64,000 nt of DNA, taken from positions 708,362 through 772,361 of the forward strand of contig NW_004450461.1 of the NCBI RefSeq assembly GCF_000321225.1. Direction: 5' to 3'. Shown here in pieces: positions 1 through 10,688 of this stretch. Each line of letters begins with the position of its first letter. Within the stretch, counting starts at the first letter, position 1. The notes below the pieces were generated by a model. It was given only the letters and a program-made list of their open reading frames with translations, searched no databases and had not been told where the DNA came from. The stretch is from Odobenus rosmarus divergens. Lineage: Eukaryota; Chordata; Mammalia; Carnivora; Odobenidae. Made by a program: the position numbers and the translations under genes.

Positions 1-128
1 GCTGAGGTCGAAGAGGTTGCTGCCTGTGTTCTCCTTTAGGATTTTGATGGACTCCTGTCTCACATTTAAGTCTTTCAACCATTTGGAGTCTATTTTTGTG
101 TGTGGTGTAAGGAAATGGTCCAGTTTCA
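1..128 (-). mobile_element. L1 ORF2 fragment (3' portion), cut by the window edge
   Basis: Reverse-strand carnivore L1 ORF2 sequence that runs off the left edge. It matches, with divergence, the stretch near 7850-7960 inside another L1 of this window (shared landmarks aagaggtt, tcctttaggattttgatgg, gtgtaagg, ggtccagtttc). The match stops near 128, so this is probably the 5' truncation point of an element whose 3' end lies outside the window. Confidence 0.8.
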
Positions 129-140
129 AAAGAATGATGA

Positions 141-322
141 CTTTTTTTTAAAAAAAAGATTTTATTTGTCAGAGAGAGAGAGAGCACAAGCAGGGGAGGC
201 AGCAGACAGAGGGAGAAGCAGGCTCCCTGCTGAGCAAGGAGCCCGATGTGGGACTCGATTCCAGGACCCTGGGATCACAACCTGAGCCGAAGGCAGACGC
301 TTAACTGACAGCCACCCAGGCA
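141..322 (-). mobile_element. SINEC (tRNA-Lys-derived carnivore SINE)
   Basis: Complete reverse-strand copy: T-rich tail and tttatttgtcagagagag at the left, CT/GA tract, then the tRNA-like head ending in gccacccagg. A clear target duplication was not found. The head is degraded at its last bases (cattc instead of cgccc). Confidence 0.9.
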
Positions 323-656
323 TTCGGATGGCATTTCTTTTCATAATTTTTGCCATTCATTTGAGGATGCTATTTTTTTCCCCCATGTGATTCTCTGTAA
401 ATTTATGTAGCATGATTTAAGCAATTAGTTGTATATCATTTACTGTTTTCCTATAATTGATCATTACAAAAGTAATCAATTAGATGTAAAAAACCATATT
501 TCTAAAGGCTTAACATGACTACCTTTCAATAATAAAACAATGATTTAAAAAGTCAAAATGAAATTGTAGCACAATGTGGTAGTAATATTTAATGTACTCT
601 TCCAATCTTTCATTTTTTAAGTAAACTAGTTAAACATTGATTCTTTAAGAAGGTTC

Positions 657-854
657 TTTGTTTTTAAAGATTTTATTTATTTATTTGAGAGAGAGAGAGA
701 GAAAGGGATTGAGAGAATGAGAGGGAAGAGGAGCAGAGGGAAAAGTAAACTCACTGCTGTGCGGGGAGCCTGATGCAGAACTAGATCCCAGGACCCTCTG
801 ATCATGACCTGAGCCAAAGGCAGACTCTTAACTGACTGAGCCACCCAGGCACCC
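657..854 (-). mobile_element. SINEC
   Basis: Reverse-strand full-length copy with tail aaagattttatttatttattt and head gccacccaggcaccc. It is flanked by a 13-bp target duplication, tttaagaaggttc at 644-656 and ttcaagaaggttc at 855-867 (one mismatch), which fixes its limits. Confidence 0.95.
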
Positions 855-867
855 TTCAAGAAGGTTC

Positions 868-2654
868 CTATTGCTATTTTCCCATTAATATCAGTAAAAT
901 AATCAAGTGAAAGAATTTTCAGACCTCTGAATTCTGTCTGGCTACTATCAATACCTATAGGGTCATGGCCAGCTACTATTTACCAAGTCACATAAACAGC
1001 ACATAACATGTACAGTGACCAAGTAATTTTATGGGTAGGTGCTTCAAATATAGCATTAATTGTGAGATAAATAATTATGCCTATGGTATTATTAAAATAA
1101 TATGTATGAATAGAATAATAGTGATGAAATAAAAAAGATTAACATTAGTGGAATAGTAGAAATTGAAACGGTGAAAACTTGGTTCTAATGCATTATTTTG
1201 TATCAGGTATAATAATGTAATTTAAGAGTTCTTAATTTTTCTGAAAGATGGAATGCCTGAACAAGATGTGTAAAAATATCAATATACATGAATCATATTT
1301 TCTTCATTCTCATATGAAAAAATATAGTGTAACCAAAAATTAATGGGCTTAGGAGCATTAGATCTTATACCTCCTTCTTCACATCCCTCCAGTACTGGAA
1401 GTCACATATAGTCAAAAACTTTAATAAACAATTGCAATTGTTAGTCCAGGTTCTGAGAAAAGTTCAAGCTTATACATAAGACTCAAATTTTGCCTTGCTC
1501 CATCAAAGTAGATACACCCATAGTGGTAGAGATCTTCTTATGAGATCCAGGACAGAACCTGTTTCTCTTAACAAGAGTCTGATTTCATTCCAGATAATGA
1601 GTAAAGAACCTGGTGTCGAATTGAAATTTCATTAAATTTATTTATTTTTTATAAGATGGAGTTGAGATAATTAATGCATGTGTGTTCATATTTCAAAGAA
1701 AGGAATATAGCTAAAAGACCCCCTTCCCCACAGATAATCATGGAAATAAATATTGGGAATGTATCCAAGACTCTCCAAATCTTGCAACTCTGGAAAATCA
1801 AGTTGCCAGTTGTTTCAACATTACCCCAAAATATTAGTTATATTGATATAGTTATTATTATTGAATTCTCAGTTTTTCTGGTAAGATAAAAGGAGGGGTG
1901 ATTTTAATATAAGCATATGAGTAGTCAATAGGTTTATAATACTCTATATTTTTATGGTAACAAGTTATTCCTCTTATCACTTTGATATACATCCTCATGA
2001 CTAGCTATTATAGACAGACTATTTTTGCTAGCAGTCCTTGACTAAACCATAACCAGAATGTACAATTTACTATTTCTGTTAGATTCAGAAGCCACTTTCT
2101 TATTGGTTGGGGCATTTATAAAATAAGGAAATTTTAGGATTTATTTTGGTGTAACTGAAATATTAATAGGTGGTTGCTTTTACAACCAATTCAAAGCTAA
2201 ACAAAATACACCTTTAAAACATTGTGATTCATTTAGCCCACTTATAATATGGGTCTCGTATTTACCTAAAAACGTGTCAGATTTGGGAGACTAGAAATAA
2301 TCCAATGGCAGAACATGCTAATCCCTCTCTACTGAGGCACACACTAAATCTCTATACAAAGCCATGAGAAGCTTACCCAGGAAAACTGTTTGTATCCATC
2401 AACAAATAAGGTTATTAAGAGAAAAATAACACTGGGTGAAATGAACTGCTAAATGTTTTGATTGTCAAAATACACAAGTGACAAATACTTGAGAATAAAT
2501 GGATGGATTTAGGTTTTTAAAGTTCAATAGTTACCCAATGAATTTAAAAAAAAATTGTTGATTATTGTAAAAAAAAGTCAAATTTGGATTAAAAAATGTA
2601 AATAAAAACTAATAAAGCATTTGCTATAGGAACCAACATGTGTTTAATTTTATA
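868..2654. other. AT-rich stretch with no gene recognised
   Basis: Open frames are short (the longest is 71 codons at 1674-1889) and none resembles a known protein. No tRNA, LTR or recognisable repeat was seen, though very old repeats may be present below what can be judged by eye. Confidence 0.6.
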
Positions 2655-3416
2655 CAGTGATTCATGTGCATGTGAAAAGAAAATACACATTCTGCACTTA
2701 TTGGATGCAAAGTTCTGCAGTCATCAGTTTGATTAAAGTGGTTAATCATATGGTTCAAATCTTTAATACATTTCTGTTTATTGCTATAATTTTTCTATCA
2801 GCTACTGAGAGAAGATGTCAAATATAATCCCACTATGATTGTATTTCTATTATATTTTAATTTTGTGGCATAATAGCTTATTACTTGGAGAATTCAATTC
2901 ACTTTTCTTTAATAGAATTTACATTTGAATTTGAATCTACCATCTTAACATTTCTTTCTATTTTTTCCAATTACTTCTTATTTTATCATTTCTTCTTTTA
3001 GACGGATTGTGTATTTTTGTCTGTTTTCTATATTAGCTTATTAATTATACATTATTTTATTATCCTTTTAGAAGTTATCTTAGTAATTATAGCATGTACC
3101 TTTGACAAATTAGATCCTAATTTAACAATTGCTTTTACCACTTCTCTAACATTGTCAGGATCTTACAAACTTGAGCTACATTTACTCTCTCCTACTTTTT
3201 TTTCTGTCGTTACCATGTGTTTAAATACTACTGAATTTTAATCCATGAGTGATGTTTTTATTTTATAAAATTAGTATAAATATAGTAGATTTCTCCAGAT
3301 ATTTATCTTCCCAGTGCTCCTTATTCTGTCTTGCATCTAGAATGATTATTCTTCTATCTGATGACATACTTTTAGTATTTCTTTCAATATAGTTCCTCTC
3401 TGAATATATGAACATA

Positions 3417-3710
3417 CAGTTGACCCTTAAATAACATGGATGTGAACTACATAGGTCCACTTATACGTGGATTTTTTTGGAAAGCACAATCCAGTACTAT
3501 AAATGTATTTTGTTTTCTTTATGATTTTCTTAATAACCTTTTCATTTCTCTAGATTATTTTATTGTAAGAATACATATAACATACAAATATGTATTAATC
3601 TGGCCAACAGTAGGCTATTATTAATTTTTAGAGAGTTAAAAGTTGTTCTTGGATTTTTTACTGTGCGGGTGTTGATGTCCCTAGACCCTGAATTGTTCAA
3701 GGGTCAACTG
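3417..3710. mobile_element. Non-autonomous Tigger-type (Tc1/mariner superfamily) DNA transposon
   Basis: A 294-bp element bounded by perfect 12-bp terminal inverted repeats, cagttgaccctt at 3417-3428 and aagggtcaactg at 3699-3710. TA-containing flanks (ta before, tta after) fit the TA target of this superfamily. The interior matches the pattern of the mammalian family beginning cagttgacccttgaacaac, including its central antisense ttttcttaataac and ccaacagtaggctatta blocks. It carries no transposase frame. Family name inferred from memory. Confidence 0.82.
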
Positions 3711-4055
3711 TTATTTCCTTTGTTTTTTTTTAATCCATATAATATTTTAATTTCACTTTTTTAAATTTTTAAATTATATGTTGTCAGTCATTTCCTTCCA
3801 GCAATTTAAACATAGAATTGCACTATCTTCAGGCTTCCATTTTTTTCTTTTGAGAAGTCATGTCTTACAGTCGCTGTTTCTCTTTTTATGTATTGGGAGA
3901 TGTAGCTTTGTTTCTCCATAATTTTTTTTTATTTTTTGTTGACTACAGCAGTTTACTATTATGTTTTAAATGTGATTTTCCTTATGTTTCTTTATGTTTA
4001 CATATTGTTACCTAATATCCAATTTGATTTTTTTTGCCAATTTTGAAAAACTCTT

Positions 4056-4271
4056 GATTTTTTTTGCGGTATTTTTATTATGTTCAGTTAGCCAGCATGT
4101 ACTGCATCATAAGTTTTTGATGTAGTGTTCAATGATTCATTAGTTGTGTATAACACCCAGTGCTCATCACAACACGTGCCTCCTTAATACCCATCACCTG
4201 GTTACCCCATCCCCCCAACCCCTTCCCTTCTGTAATGCTGTTTGTTCCCGCGAGTCCAGAGTCTCTCATAG
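4056..4271 (-). mobile_element. Carnivore L1 3' UTR fragment, 5'-truncated
   Basis: Reverse-strand L1 3' end: T-rich start, then gttcagttagccagcatgta, acccagtgctcatcac and ccttaatacccatcacctgg, as in the 3' ends near 6770-6870 and 10540-10640. Flanks share tttgccaatt (4033-4042 and 4272-4281), with looser similarity over 21 bp, a plausible target duplication. Confidence 0.85.
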
Positions 4272-4701
4272 TTTGCCAATTCAAAAAAAGTCAACTATTG
4301 CTTCAGATCCATTCTGTATGTCCTGAGACTTGACTTACATGAAATATTAGTTATTCACTAGAGAGCCTAATATGCATTTTCTGTATATTTGACATATTTT
4401 TTCTTGTCTATCTCCTTCATTTGGATATGTTTCTACTGATTTTTATTTTTTTACTTTTAGATCTTGTATTTTTCAAGTTTAGACTTTCTTATATATTTTT
4501 TTATATTTTTATCCAACAAATTCTTTCATTTATTTTATTGAACATTAAAGCCACAGTTATTTTAAAGTCTGTAAGTTCAATATAAAACCATAATTATTTT
4601 CTAGTTCATAACTTAGTTTGTATGGTCTTTTTCTATGGTCACTTTGTTTTGAGCCCACATGGTCCTATTTCTAACCTGCCTGGCAGTTTTTTACTAAATG
4701 G

Positions 4702-4735
4702 TGTGTGTGGGTGTGTGTGTGTGTGTAGATAGATA
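4702..4735. repeat. (GT)n and (GATA)n microsatellite
   Basis: gtgtgtgtgggtgtgtgtgtgtgtgt followed by gatagatagacagatgatagatagat, directly ahead of the AT minisatellite. Confidence 0.9.
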
Positions 4736-4765
4736 GACAGATGATAGATAGATCCTTCTCCAGAA

Positions 4766-4912
4766 GTTTTATATATATATATATGTATATATAATATATA
4801 TATAAAGTTTTATATATATATATGTATATATAATATATATATAAAGTTTTATATATATATATGTATATATATATAATATATATACATATGTATATATATA
4901 TGTATATATACT
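4766..4912. repeat. AT-rich minisatellite, about 40-bp unit, three copies
   Basis: Three units, each beginning gttttatatatata and containing tgtatatataatatatatata, start at 4766, 4807 and 4846 (spacings 41 and 39 bp). The third runs into further (TA)n. The tract is almost wholly self-complementary and could form cruciforms. The 84-codon reverse-strand frame across it is a repeat artefact. Confidence 0.9.
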
Positions 4913-5617
4913 TTGATCCTGTCAAGTATGGTTTATTTGCTTTTATCTATTATTCCCAAGGCACAGTAGTTTAAGGTTCTCAACTGAAAGTTCAGAGTAT
5001 TAATCAGGAACTCTCTTCATTGACAATTCCTAAAATTCAATTTTTTAAATATTTCATATTTTTAATTTTTAAATTTCATTTTTTTACCATCACCACAAGC
5101 TTGCCAAAATCTCCACTTAGATTTTTACCCTTTGCTAGCTGCTACACCAAAGGAGCCCCTTGTACTCTTCTGGCTTTCTGCTCTCCATGTTGCTCTGGTA
5201 TATTCTGTCACTTGGCAGCTCCTTGGTATCCAGTGCCACAATCCAAGGCCAGAAAAGAGAACTCATTGTCTATTCTCTAAATTGTGAGTCTCAGTGATCC
5301 TCCCTGTTGAGCTAGCCCAGCTTTGTTATTACTGTCTTAGAAATCCATTTTGTGTCTCACCATTACCTGATGTTATCCCTCTCCAAAAAATAATCACCCC
5401 TGCATTTCCTATTACTTTGGTTAGCCCTTGAAATTTCAGCAAATATCATTATCATTATACACACATTCATTTATAAAATGTTGCCTATGGGGAAAAAAAG
5501 AGACATTTAAGAAAGTTAAACATTGTGCTTAACAAATTAGGGGGAAAAGTCATTAAAACACAGCTATTGTTATTTAGGGCTTAAAGAGCAATTCAAATAT
5601 AAATGCATATTATGTGT
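4913..5617. other. No gene recognised
   Basis: Moderately AT-rich sequence; part may still belong to the old L1 on the left. The 86-codon frame at 5020-5280 has no recognisable domain and no sign of coding constraint that I can see. Confidence 0.5.
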
Positions 5618-5988
5618 TGCTGTGAACTAAATGTTTGAGTTATCCCCAGATTCATATATTGAAACCTTATTCCCAATGTGAAGGGTGGTATTTGGATGGG
5701 CTTTGAGAGGTGATTAGGTCATGAAGCTAAAGTCCTCATGAATAGGATTAGTGCCCTTATAAAAGAGACAAGAGATAACTTCCTTGTGTCCTTCCACTAT
5801 GTTAAGACACAGTAAATAAACAGCCTTCTAATGAACCAGGAGACAGGCTCTTAACCAGCCATCAAATCTGGAAGCAGCTAGATTGTGGGACTTGCCAGCC
5901 TCCAATACAGTGAGAAATAAATTTGTGTTGTTTATAAGCTGCACAGTCTCTGGTATTTTTGTTACAGCAGCTCAAAGGAACTAAGACA
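5618..5988 (+). mobile_element. MLT1-type LTR (ERVL-MaLR), solo
   Basis: Forward-strand LTR of the mammalian MaLR group: start tgctgtgaactaaatgtttg, then attcatatattgaaacc, ggtgattaggtcatga, ggattagtgcccttataaa, the exon-like aatacagtgagaaataaatt (polyadenylation signal aataaa) and end ggaactaagaca. No internal sequence follows, so it is a solo LTR. Subfamily (MLT1A-like) from memory. Confidence 0.85.
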
Positions 5989-6039
5989 TGTACCATGTAC
6001 TCTTTGAGGCATTGAGAAACTATAATGAATAGGCAGTTT

Positions 6040-6500
6040 TAAAGGTGTTCTGTGCCTCTATCACAAACCACCCCAAAACACAGTGGCTTAGAAAGCAGAA
6101 ATTTAATCTCACCCTGATGGATCTCCAGGTCTACTACAATCATCTGATCTATACTGGGCTCAGCTGGGCTATTTCACCTCCAGCTAAGGGCTATTTTACA
6201 AACTGGCTTCTAGATGCATATTGGGCTCTATCATTTATGTATTTAAAGTTACACACACACAATGAATATTTATTTTAAGACCCAGGTTGAAAGGACAGCA
6301 GATACCCAAAGGAAACTTTTCTCATGGTATTGTCAGAAGGACAAGTAGACAAAAAGAAACATGTAAAATATTAAGACCTAGGGTTTAAACTAATACATAC
6401 CACTTTCATCAACATTCTTTTTAGCAGAAATAGTCTCACAGCTGAGATCAAACTCAAGTTTGGGGAATAATTACTCTATTCCTCTAGTGGGAGGAAATAA
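6040..6500. mobile_element. Ancient mammalian interspersed repeat, family not assigned
   Basis: The start resembles the common mammalian repeat pattern of acaaattaccccaaaacttagtggcttaa (here acaaaccaccccaaaacacagtggctta at 6063-6090), with a later gggctcagctgggc. I recognise the type but cannot name the family. The 77-codon frame at 6045-6278 lies within it and is not a gene. Confidence 0.5.
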
Positions 6501-6719
6501 AAAATGGATGGCAAAGACCATGGATACAGAGATAGGTAAAGAGTAAAGGCCAATAATAATTCAATCTACCACATTCAAACATTTGGTTGTAATTATGCAT
6601 ATCCTTTCAATATGCAAAGTATATTTACTCCCATACCAAAGTCTCCTAAAATCTCATTCATTCATATTATTAGCCTTGAAATTCATTGTACCATGCCCTA
6701 CATTAGGGTTGGATCTATT

Positions 6720-8608
6720 CTTTTTTTCTCTTTAATACTCTTTTTTATTTAAATTCCAGTTAGTTAACATACAGTGTAATATTATTTTCAGATATACAAT
6801 ATAGTGACTCAACACTTCCATAGAACACCCCATACTCATCACAAGTACACTCCTTAATCCCCATCACCTATTTAATTCATCCCCACCCACCTCCCCTCTG
6901 GTAATCATTAGTTTATTCTCTATAGTTAAGAGTCTGTTTCTTGGTTTGCCTCTCTCTCTCTTTTTTTTTCCTGTTTTCATTTGTTTTGTTTATTAAATTC
7001 CACATATGAGTGAAATCAAATGGTATTTATCTTTCTCTGACTGACTTATTTCACTTAGCATAATACTCTTTGGCTCCATCCATGTCATTGCAAATGGCAA
7101 GATTTCCTTCTTTTTTATAGGTAATATTCCATTGTATATATGTACCACATCTTCTTTATTCATTCATCAGTAGATGGACACTTGGCCTGTTTCCATAATT
7201 TGGTTCTTGTAGAAAATGCTGCTATAAACATTGGGGTGTATGTATCCCTTTGAACTAGTATTTTTGTATTCTTTGTGTAAATACTTAGTAGTGCAATTGC
7301 TGGATCATAGGGTAGTTCTATCTTGAACTTTTTGAGGAACCTCCATACTGTTTTCCAGAGTGGTTGCACCAGCTTCCATACTTGCCAACAGTGCAAGAGG
7401 GTTCCCCTTTCTCCACATCCTCACCAGCACCTGTTGTTTCTTATGTTGTTGATTTTAGCCATTTTGACAGATGTGAGTTGATATCTCTTTGTAGTTTTGA
7501 TTTATATTTCTCTGATGATAAGTGATGTTGAGCATAATTTCATGTGTCTGTTACCCATCTGTGTCTTTGGAAAAATGACTCTTCATGTCTTGTGCCCATT
7601 TTTTAGTTGGATTATTCATTTTTTCTGGTGTTGAGTTTTATAAGTTCCTTTTATTTAATGTTCCCTATATATTTTGGATACTAACCCCTTAGCAGATATG
7701 TCATTTACAAACTGCCTTTTAATTTTGTTGATTGTTTCCTTCACTGTGCCGAAGCTTTTTATTTTGATGAAGTCCCATTAGTTTATTTTTGCTCTTATTT
7801 CCCCTACCTAAGGAGACATATTTAGGAGGAAGTTGCTATAGACAATGTCAAAGAGGTTACTGTCTGTGTCCTCCTCTAGGATTTTTATGGTTTCAGGTCT
7901 CACATTTTTAATACATTTTGAATTTGTTTTTGTGTTTGGTGTAAGAAAGGGGTCCAGTTTCATTCTTCTGCATGTTGCTGTCCTGTTTTCCCAGCACCAG
8001 TTGTTGAAGAGACTGTCTTTTTCCCATTATATATTCTTTCCTGCCTTGTCAAAAATTAATTAACCATATAGTTATGGATTCATTTCTGGGTTTTTTATTC
8101 TGGTCCATTGATTTATGTGTCTATTTTTGTGCCAGTACCATACTGTTTTGATCATTACAGCTTTGTAATATAACTTGAAGTCCAGAATGGTGGGCTCCAA
8201 CTTTGTTTTTCTTTTTCAAGGTTGCTTTGGCTATTCTGGGTCTTTTGTGATTCCACACCAATTTTAGGATTGTTTTGTTCTACCTCTGTGAAAACGTTAG
8301 TAGTATTTTGATAGCGACTACATTAAATGTGTAGATTGCTTTGTGTAATATAGACATTTTAACACTATTTGTTCTTCCCACCCATTCAATAGATGCAGAA
8401 AAAGCATTTGATAAAGTAAATATCCATTCATGATAAAAACCCTCAACAAAGTTGGTTTAGAGGTAACATACCTCAACATAATAAAGGCCTTATATGAAAA
8501 ACCCACAGCTAACATCATCCTCAATGGGGAAAAACTGAGAGCCTTTCCTCTATGGTCAGGAAAAAGACAGGAAAAAGATGTCTACTCACACCATTGTTAT
8601 TTAACATT
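6720..8608 (-). mobile_element. Carnivore L1, 5'-truncated, with inverted 5' segment
   Basis: Reverse-strand L1 from its T-rich 3' end (6720-6755) through the 3' UTR and the C-terminal part of ORF2. Antisense coding of the ORF2 C-terminus is visible around 7160-7396. At about 8385 the orientation flips: 8386-8608 is forward-strand ORF2 reverse-transcriptase sequence beginning atagatgcagaaaaagcatt. About 440 bp of ORF2 that should lie between the two parts is absent. ORF2 is broken by stops and frameshifts. Confidence 0.9.
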
Positions 8609-10406
8609 GACAACTGACTAAATTGCCTCTTTTATTGAATTTGTATTTTATGATCATTAATTTCTCTCCTATTAGCTATCTCAGTGCCAATACATTTTTG
8701 TTATATTGCCTCTCCTGTCCTCAAATAGCTACCCCAAGATCAGTCCTAAAAACTCTGACTTTTTTCAGGTATTCTGAGTCCTGAAAAAAATCTTCTGTAG
8801 ATAGGAGCACAATTCTACAGAAAGGTATCATTAGAAATTCTGCATTTCCAAACTCATTTTCCTTTTCTTCTCAGGATTTGCTGCAAACTCACCCTTAAGG
8901 AACATCATTTTCCTCCTCCTTTTCAAAGTCAGTCTCTCAGTTTCTCCCTTTGACCACACTCCAAATATTCATAAACCTATTTCCATAAATAATCCTCTTT
9001 CCTCTTTTTTTTTTTTTCTTTTCTCTCCATGGGCTCATTCAATACTATAATCACATATCCAAGCCTGTGGTATCCTAAAAATAAAATAAAATAGCTCTCC
9101 TTTGACACTAAATTCTTATCTAACCATTGCTTAATATGTACCATCACCTTCAAATCTGAAATTTTCAAAAGTAGATTTATTCACTGTTACCACTCACCAC
9201 ATCACACTCCTTGATCAGTCCTGTGTAATTTGGCTTTTACCGCAAGATGTCCATTCAAAGTTTCCTGATTATGATCATCTATGACATTTTTGTTTCCAAG
9301 TAAAAAGGATATTTTAAAAACCTATTTTACTTGGATATGTCCAAACCTTTGCCACTTTTGCCATGACTACCTACCCTTTTTTTAATTCTGTCTTGATTTG
9401 ATGACACACGAATGTATCTCTCCCTGCCAAACTAATTTATCTTAGTTTATGACTAGTCTTTCTAATTAAGAACTTGATTCTGAAAGTTAGCATGATGAAA
9501 TAGAAACAATGTTGAAGACTTGGCATCTAATCATGTTTAAACTATTATAGCTGTCCCTTAAAGAACTCAGTATCAATCCAGTTTATATGAGACCAGAGTA
9601 TTTTGAAAACAGTCAACCTATGTGGTAAGAATGAGAGATACTGACTTTCACATTTTCTTTTTAAGAGTATGTTAGACTGAGAAATCTGATAAGTTCTGCT
9701 TTCAGGCCAAGTCACTCAAAGCTCACCCATTCAAAGTTGACCTTTGAAATTACTGATCATGCCCTTGGTTTCTAAACCTCAACAGGAAATTAGATTCTCT
9801 GCTCTGTCATGGAACTTAGTTCCTAAGAAGGACTGCTAGTGTGTTCATTCTTTGTGGTTCAGATAAAGGCTCAAACTGAGAAAGAAAGAAGGAAATGTCA
9901 AACATCAGATGGAAGCTATGGGCCCGAGCATAGTAAATTAAATTCAAAAGAAGTAATGTCAAGTTTTTAATAACGACTGTGGCTTTAAATCTTTCTGACC
10001 ATGACAATTCTTAAGATATATTGTGGGTATTGGCAGTATTTTAAAATGTTTGTGTTGCTCCCTCAGAAGTGCCATATCTCTCACATCTGATATCTCTTGT
10101 ATATGTTAGTTTTGTTTTCCAACAATAGTGTATGGCTCTGATAATGCAAACCACTTTAATTATTCATTAATTAATTCATTTGTTCATTTTTCACTTTTAC
10201 TGCCTCAGTTCTTTTTACCACTTAGCCTGTGTTTGCACATAAAATAAATTCTTAATGAACTGATTTATACTGACTTGGTTAAATGCACAGGACACTGAAA
10301 GATGCAGTACTGAATCCTTAAATTTACAATATTTTAATGCTTGTGAGGTTTGCAAATCGAATTTCAAAAGTTATGTTTATCTAATTGTAGTACATGTGTG
10401 CAGGTG
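8609..10406. other. No gene or clear repeat recognised
   Basis: AT-rich sequence with only short open frames (up to 63 codons). No similarity to a known protein, RNA gene or mobile element was seen by eye. Confidence 0.5.
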
Positions 10407-10688
10407 TATATATTTTAAATTTATTGTGTTGTGCTTGGGAGATCTCAGGTATATATGTTTTATTTTACTTTATTTTTTCATTAAATTTAGTTTAATCTAA
10501 TTTTACTTATTTTTTTAAGTTTCTATTTTAATTCCAATTAGTTAACATACAGTATTATATTAGTTTCAGGTGTATAATACAGTGATTCAACAATTCCATA
10601 CACCACCTGGTGCTCATCATGACAAGTGCACTCCTTAATTCCCATCATGAGTATATATATTTTAAATTTATTGTGTTATGTTTGGGAG
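10407..10688 (-). mobile_element. L1 3' UTR fragment within a 35-bp flanking duplication
   Basis: 10442-10653 is a reverse-strand 5'-truncated L1 3' end (T-rich left end; attccaattagttaacatac; tggtgctcatcatgacaag). It lies between two copies of a 35-bp sequence starting tatatattttaaatttattg (10407-10441 and 10654-10688; 33 of 35 identical). These mark a target duplication and fix the element's limits. Confidence 0.88.

Larger units (their letters stand above)
2655..4690 (-). mobile_element. Old L1 (L1M/HAL1-like) ORF2-region fragment with nested insertions
   Basis: Reverse-strand, strongly diverged L1 sequence recognised from the T-rich antisense ORF2 pattern (for example tttgaatctaccatctt near 2930 and gtcagtcatttccttccagca near 3785). 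It is interrupted by a Tigger-type transposon (3417-3710) and a younger L1 3' fragment (4056-4271). The order of events is old L1 first, then both insertions. Subfamily and exact limits are uncertain. Confidence 0.6.
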
